DNA from: Ekhidna sp.
GTDB lineage: Bacteria; Bacteroidota; Bacteroidia; Cytophagales; Cyclobacteriaceae
NCBI GenBank assembly: GCA_028821635.1
Contig: JAPPDO010000061.1
Location: 1-5,440, forward strand
Length of the DNA: 5,440 nt
Direction of reading: 5' to 3'
The notes under the pieces were generated by a model. That model saw only the letters and a program-made list of their open reading frames with translations, did not search any database and was not told where the DNA came from. Each line of letters opens with the position of its first letter. Position 1 is the stretch's first letter. Shown here piece by piece: positions 5,050 through 5,440 of the stretch. The translations under genes and the position numbers were made by a program.

Positions 5050-5440
5050 ACATAACGCTTATGTTGCTACAGAATTTTTATCAATCGATGGTTACTTTGA
5101 TAGCCCTCAAAATTTCAATAGAATGAATCTTATTGGAAGATATGTAGGCAGATTATCCAACCAAGACAAGCTGGGAGTCACATTTTTTCATTTCAATAGC
5201 AAGTGGGATGCTTCAGGACAGATTCCACAACGAGCAGTAGATAGTGGTTTGATTTCTCGATTTGGTGCTATTGATGATACTGAGGGAGGCAACACTTCAC
5301 GCACCAATGTATTGATAGATTACGATAAAATAATTGATGAGCGTTCGTATATGAAGAGTAAAGTTTATTTCAACCAATATGATTTTGAACTCTATTCCAA
5401 TTTTATATTTTTTCTGGAAAACCCGATAAATGGAGACCAA
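5024..5440 (+). CDS. TonB-dependent receptor, barrel continuation in shifted frame (runs off the window)
   Basis: Frame 2 is open from 4982 to the window end and reads as receptor barrel from about 5024: MFDLVGSDKHNAYVATEF, then DGYFDSPQNFNRMNLIGRY and later DASGQIPQRAVDSGLISRFG. Alternating beta-strand patterns and the SPQNFNR and GQIPQRAV segments are typical of these receptors and follow directly from the strand that ends in the first frame (KLETGQFDTYQAAG). It has no start signal of its own: the ATG at 5024 lies inside the upstream frame with no plausible ribosome site. It should be read as the same gene, joined by a one-base correction, rather than as a separate protein. The 3' end lies beyond the window. 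Confidence 0.8.
   Translation, partial: MFDLVGSDKHNAYVATEFLSIDGYFDSPQNFNRMNLIGRYVGRLSNQDKLGVTFFHFNSKWDASGQIPQRAVDSGLISRFGAIDDTEGGNTSRTNVLIDYDKIIDERSYMKSKVYFNQYDFELYSNFIFFLENPINGDQ

Overview
The window looks like chromosomal DNA from a member of the Bacteroidota, probably of the Cytophagales type. The evidence is a TonB-dependent receptor with an N-terminal carboxypeptidase-regulatory-like domain, an S24-type regulator and a lipoprotein that resemble Cytophagales proteins, AT-rich spacers, a general lack of Shine-Dalgarno sequences, and several matches to the Bacteroidota promoter motif (TTG, then TAnnTTTG). This assignment comes from reading the sequence; no database search was possible.

Layout: (1) 1-300 holds a small minus-strand membrane protein that converges on a possible gene tail at the left edge. 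(2) 300-630 is a spacer with two dispersed-repeat-like tracts: degenerate CACAAAGG units and an 'acaggattta' tract. (3) 631-1059 (+) encodes a DUF1640/CCDC90-like protein with a head, a coiled-coil stalk and a membrane anchor. Its stalk is built from 9-residue and 7-residue blocks, and the gene lies between two copies of a 28-bp repeat. (4) 1146-3947 (-) carries four genes read in one direction: a MmcQ/YjbR protein, an SGNH/GDSL hydrolase, an uncharacterised lipoprotein, and a LexA-like S24 regulator with an intact Ser/Lys dyad. A palindromic operator-like site lies before the lipoprotein gene. (5) 3948-4287 is a divergent spacer. (6) 4288-5440 (+) is the first part of a TonB-dependent receptor whose reading frame is broken near 5020-5036 and resumes one frame over to the window edge.

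The MmcQ and hydrolase genes are close enough to be co-transcribed. The lipoprotein and regulator are 80-94 bp apart from their neighbours and may have their own promoters. No pathway ties these genes together. I see no clear defence system, CRISPR array, RNA gene or transposase. The least explained part is the coiled-coil gene with its modular stalk and flanking repeats; the receptor frameshift is the other point worth checking.
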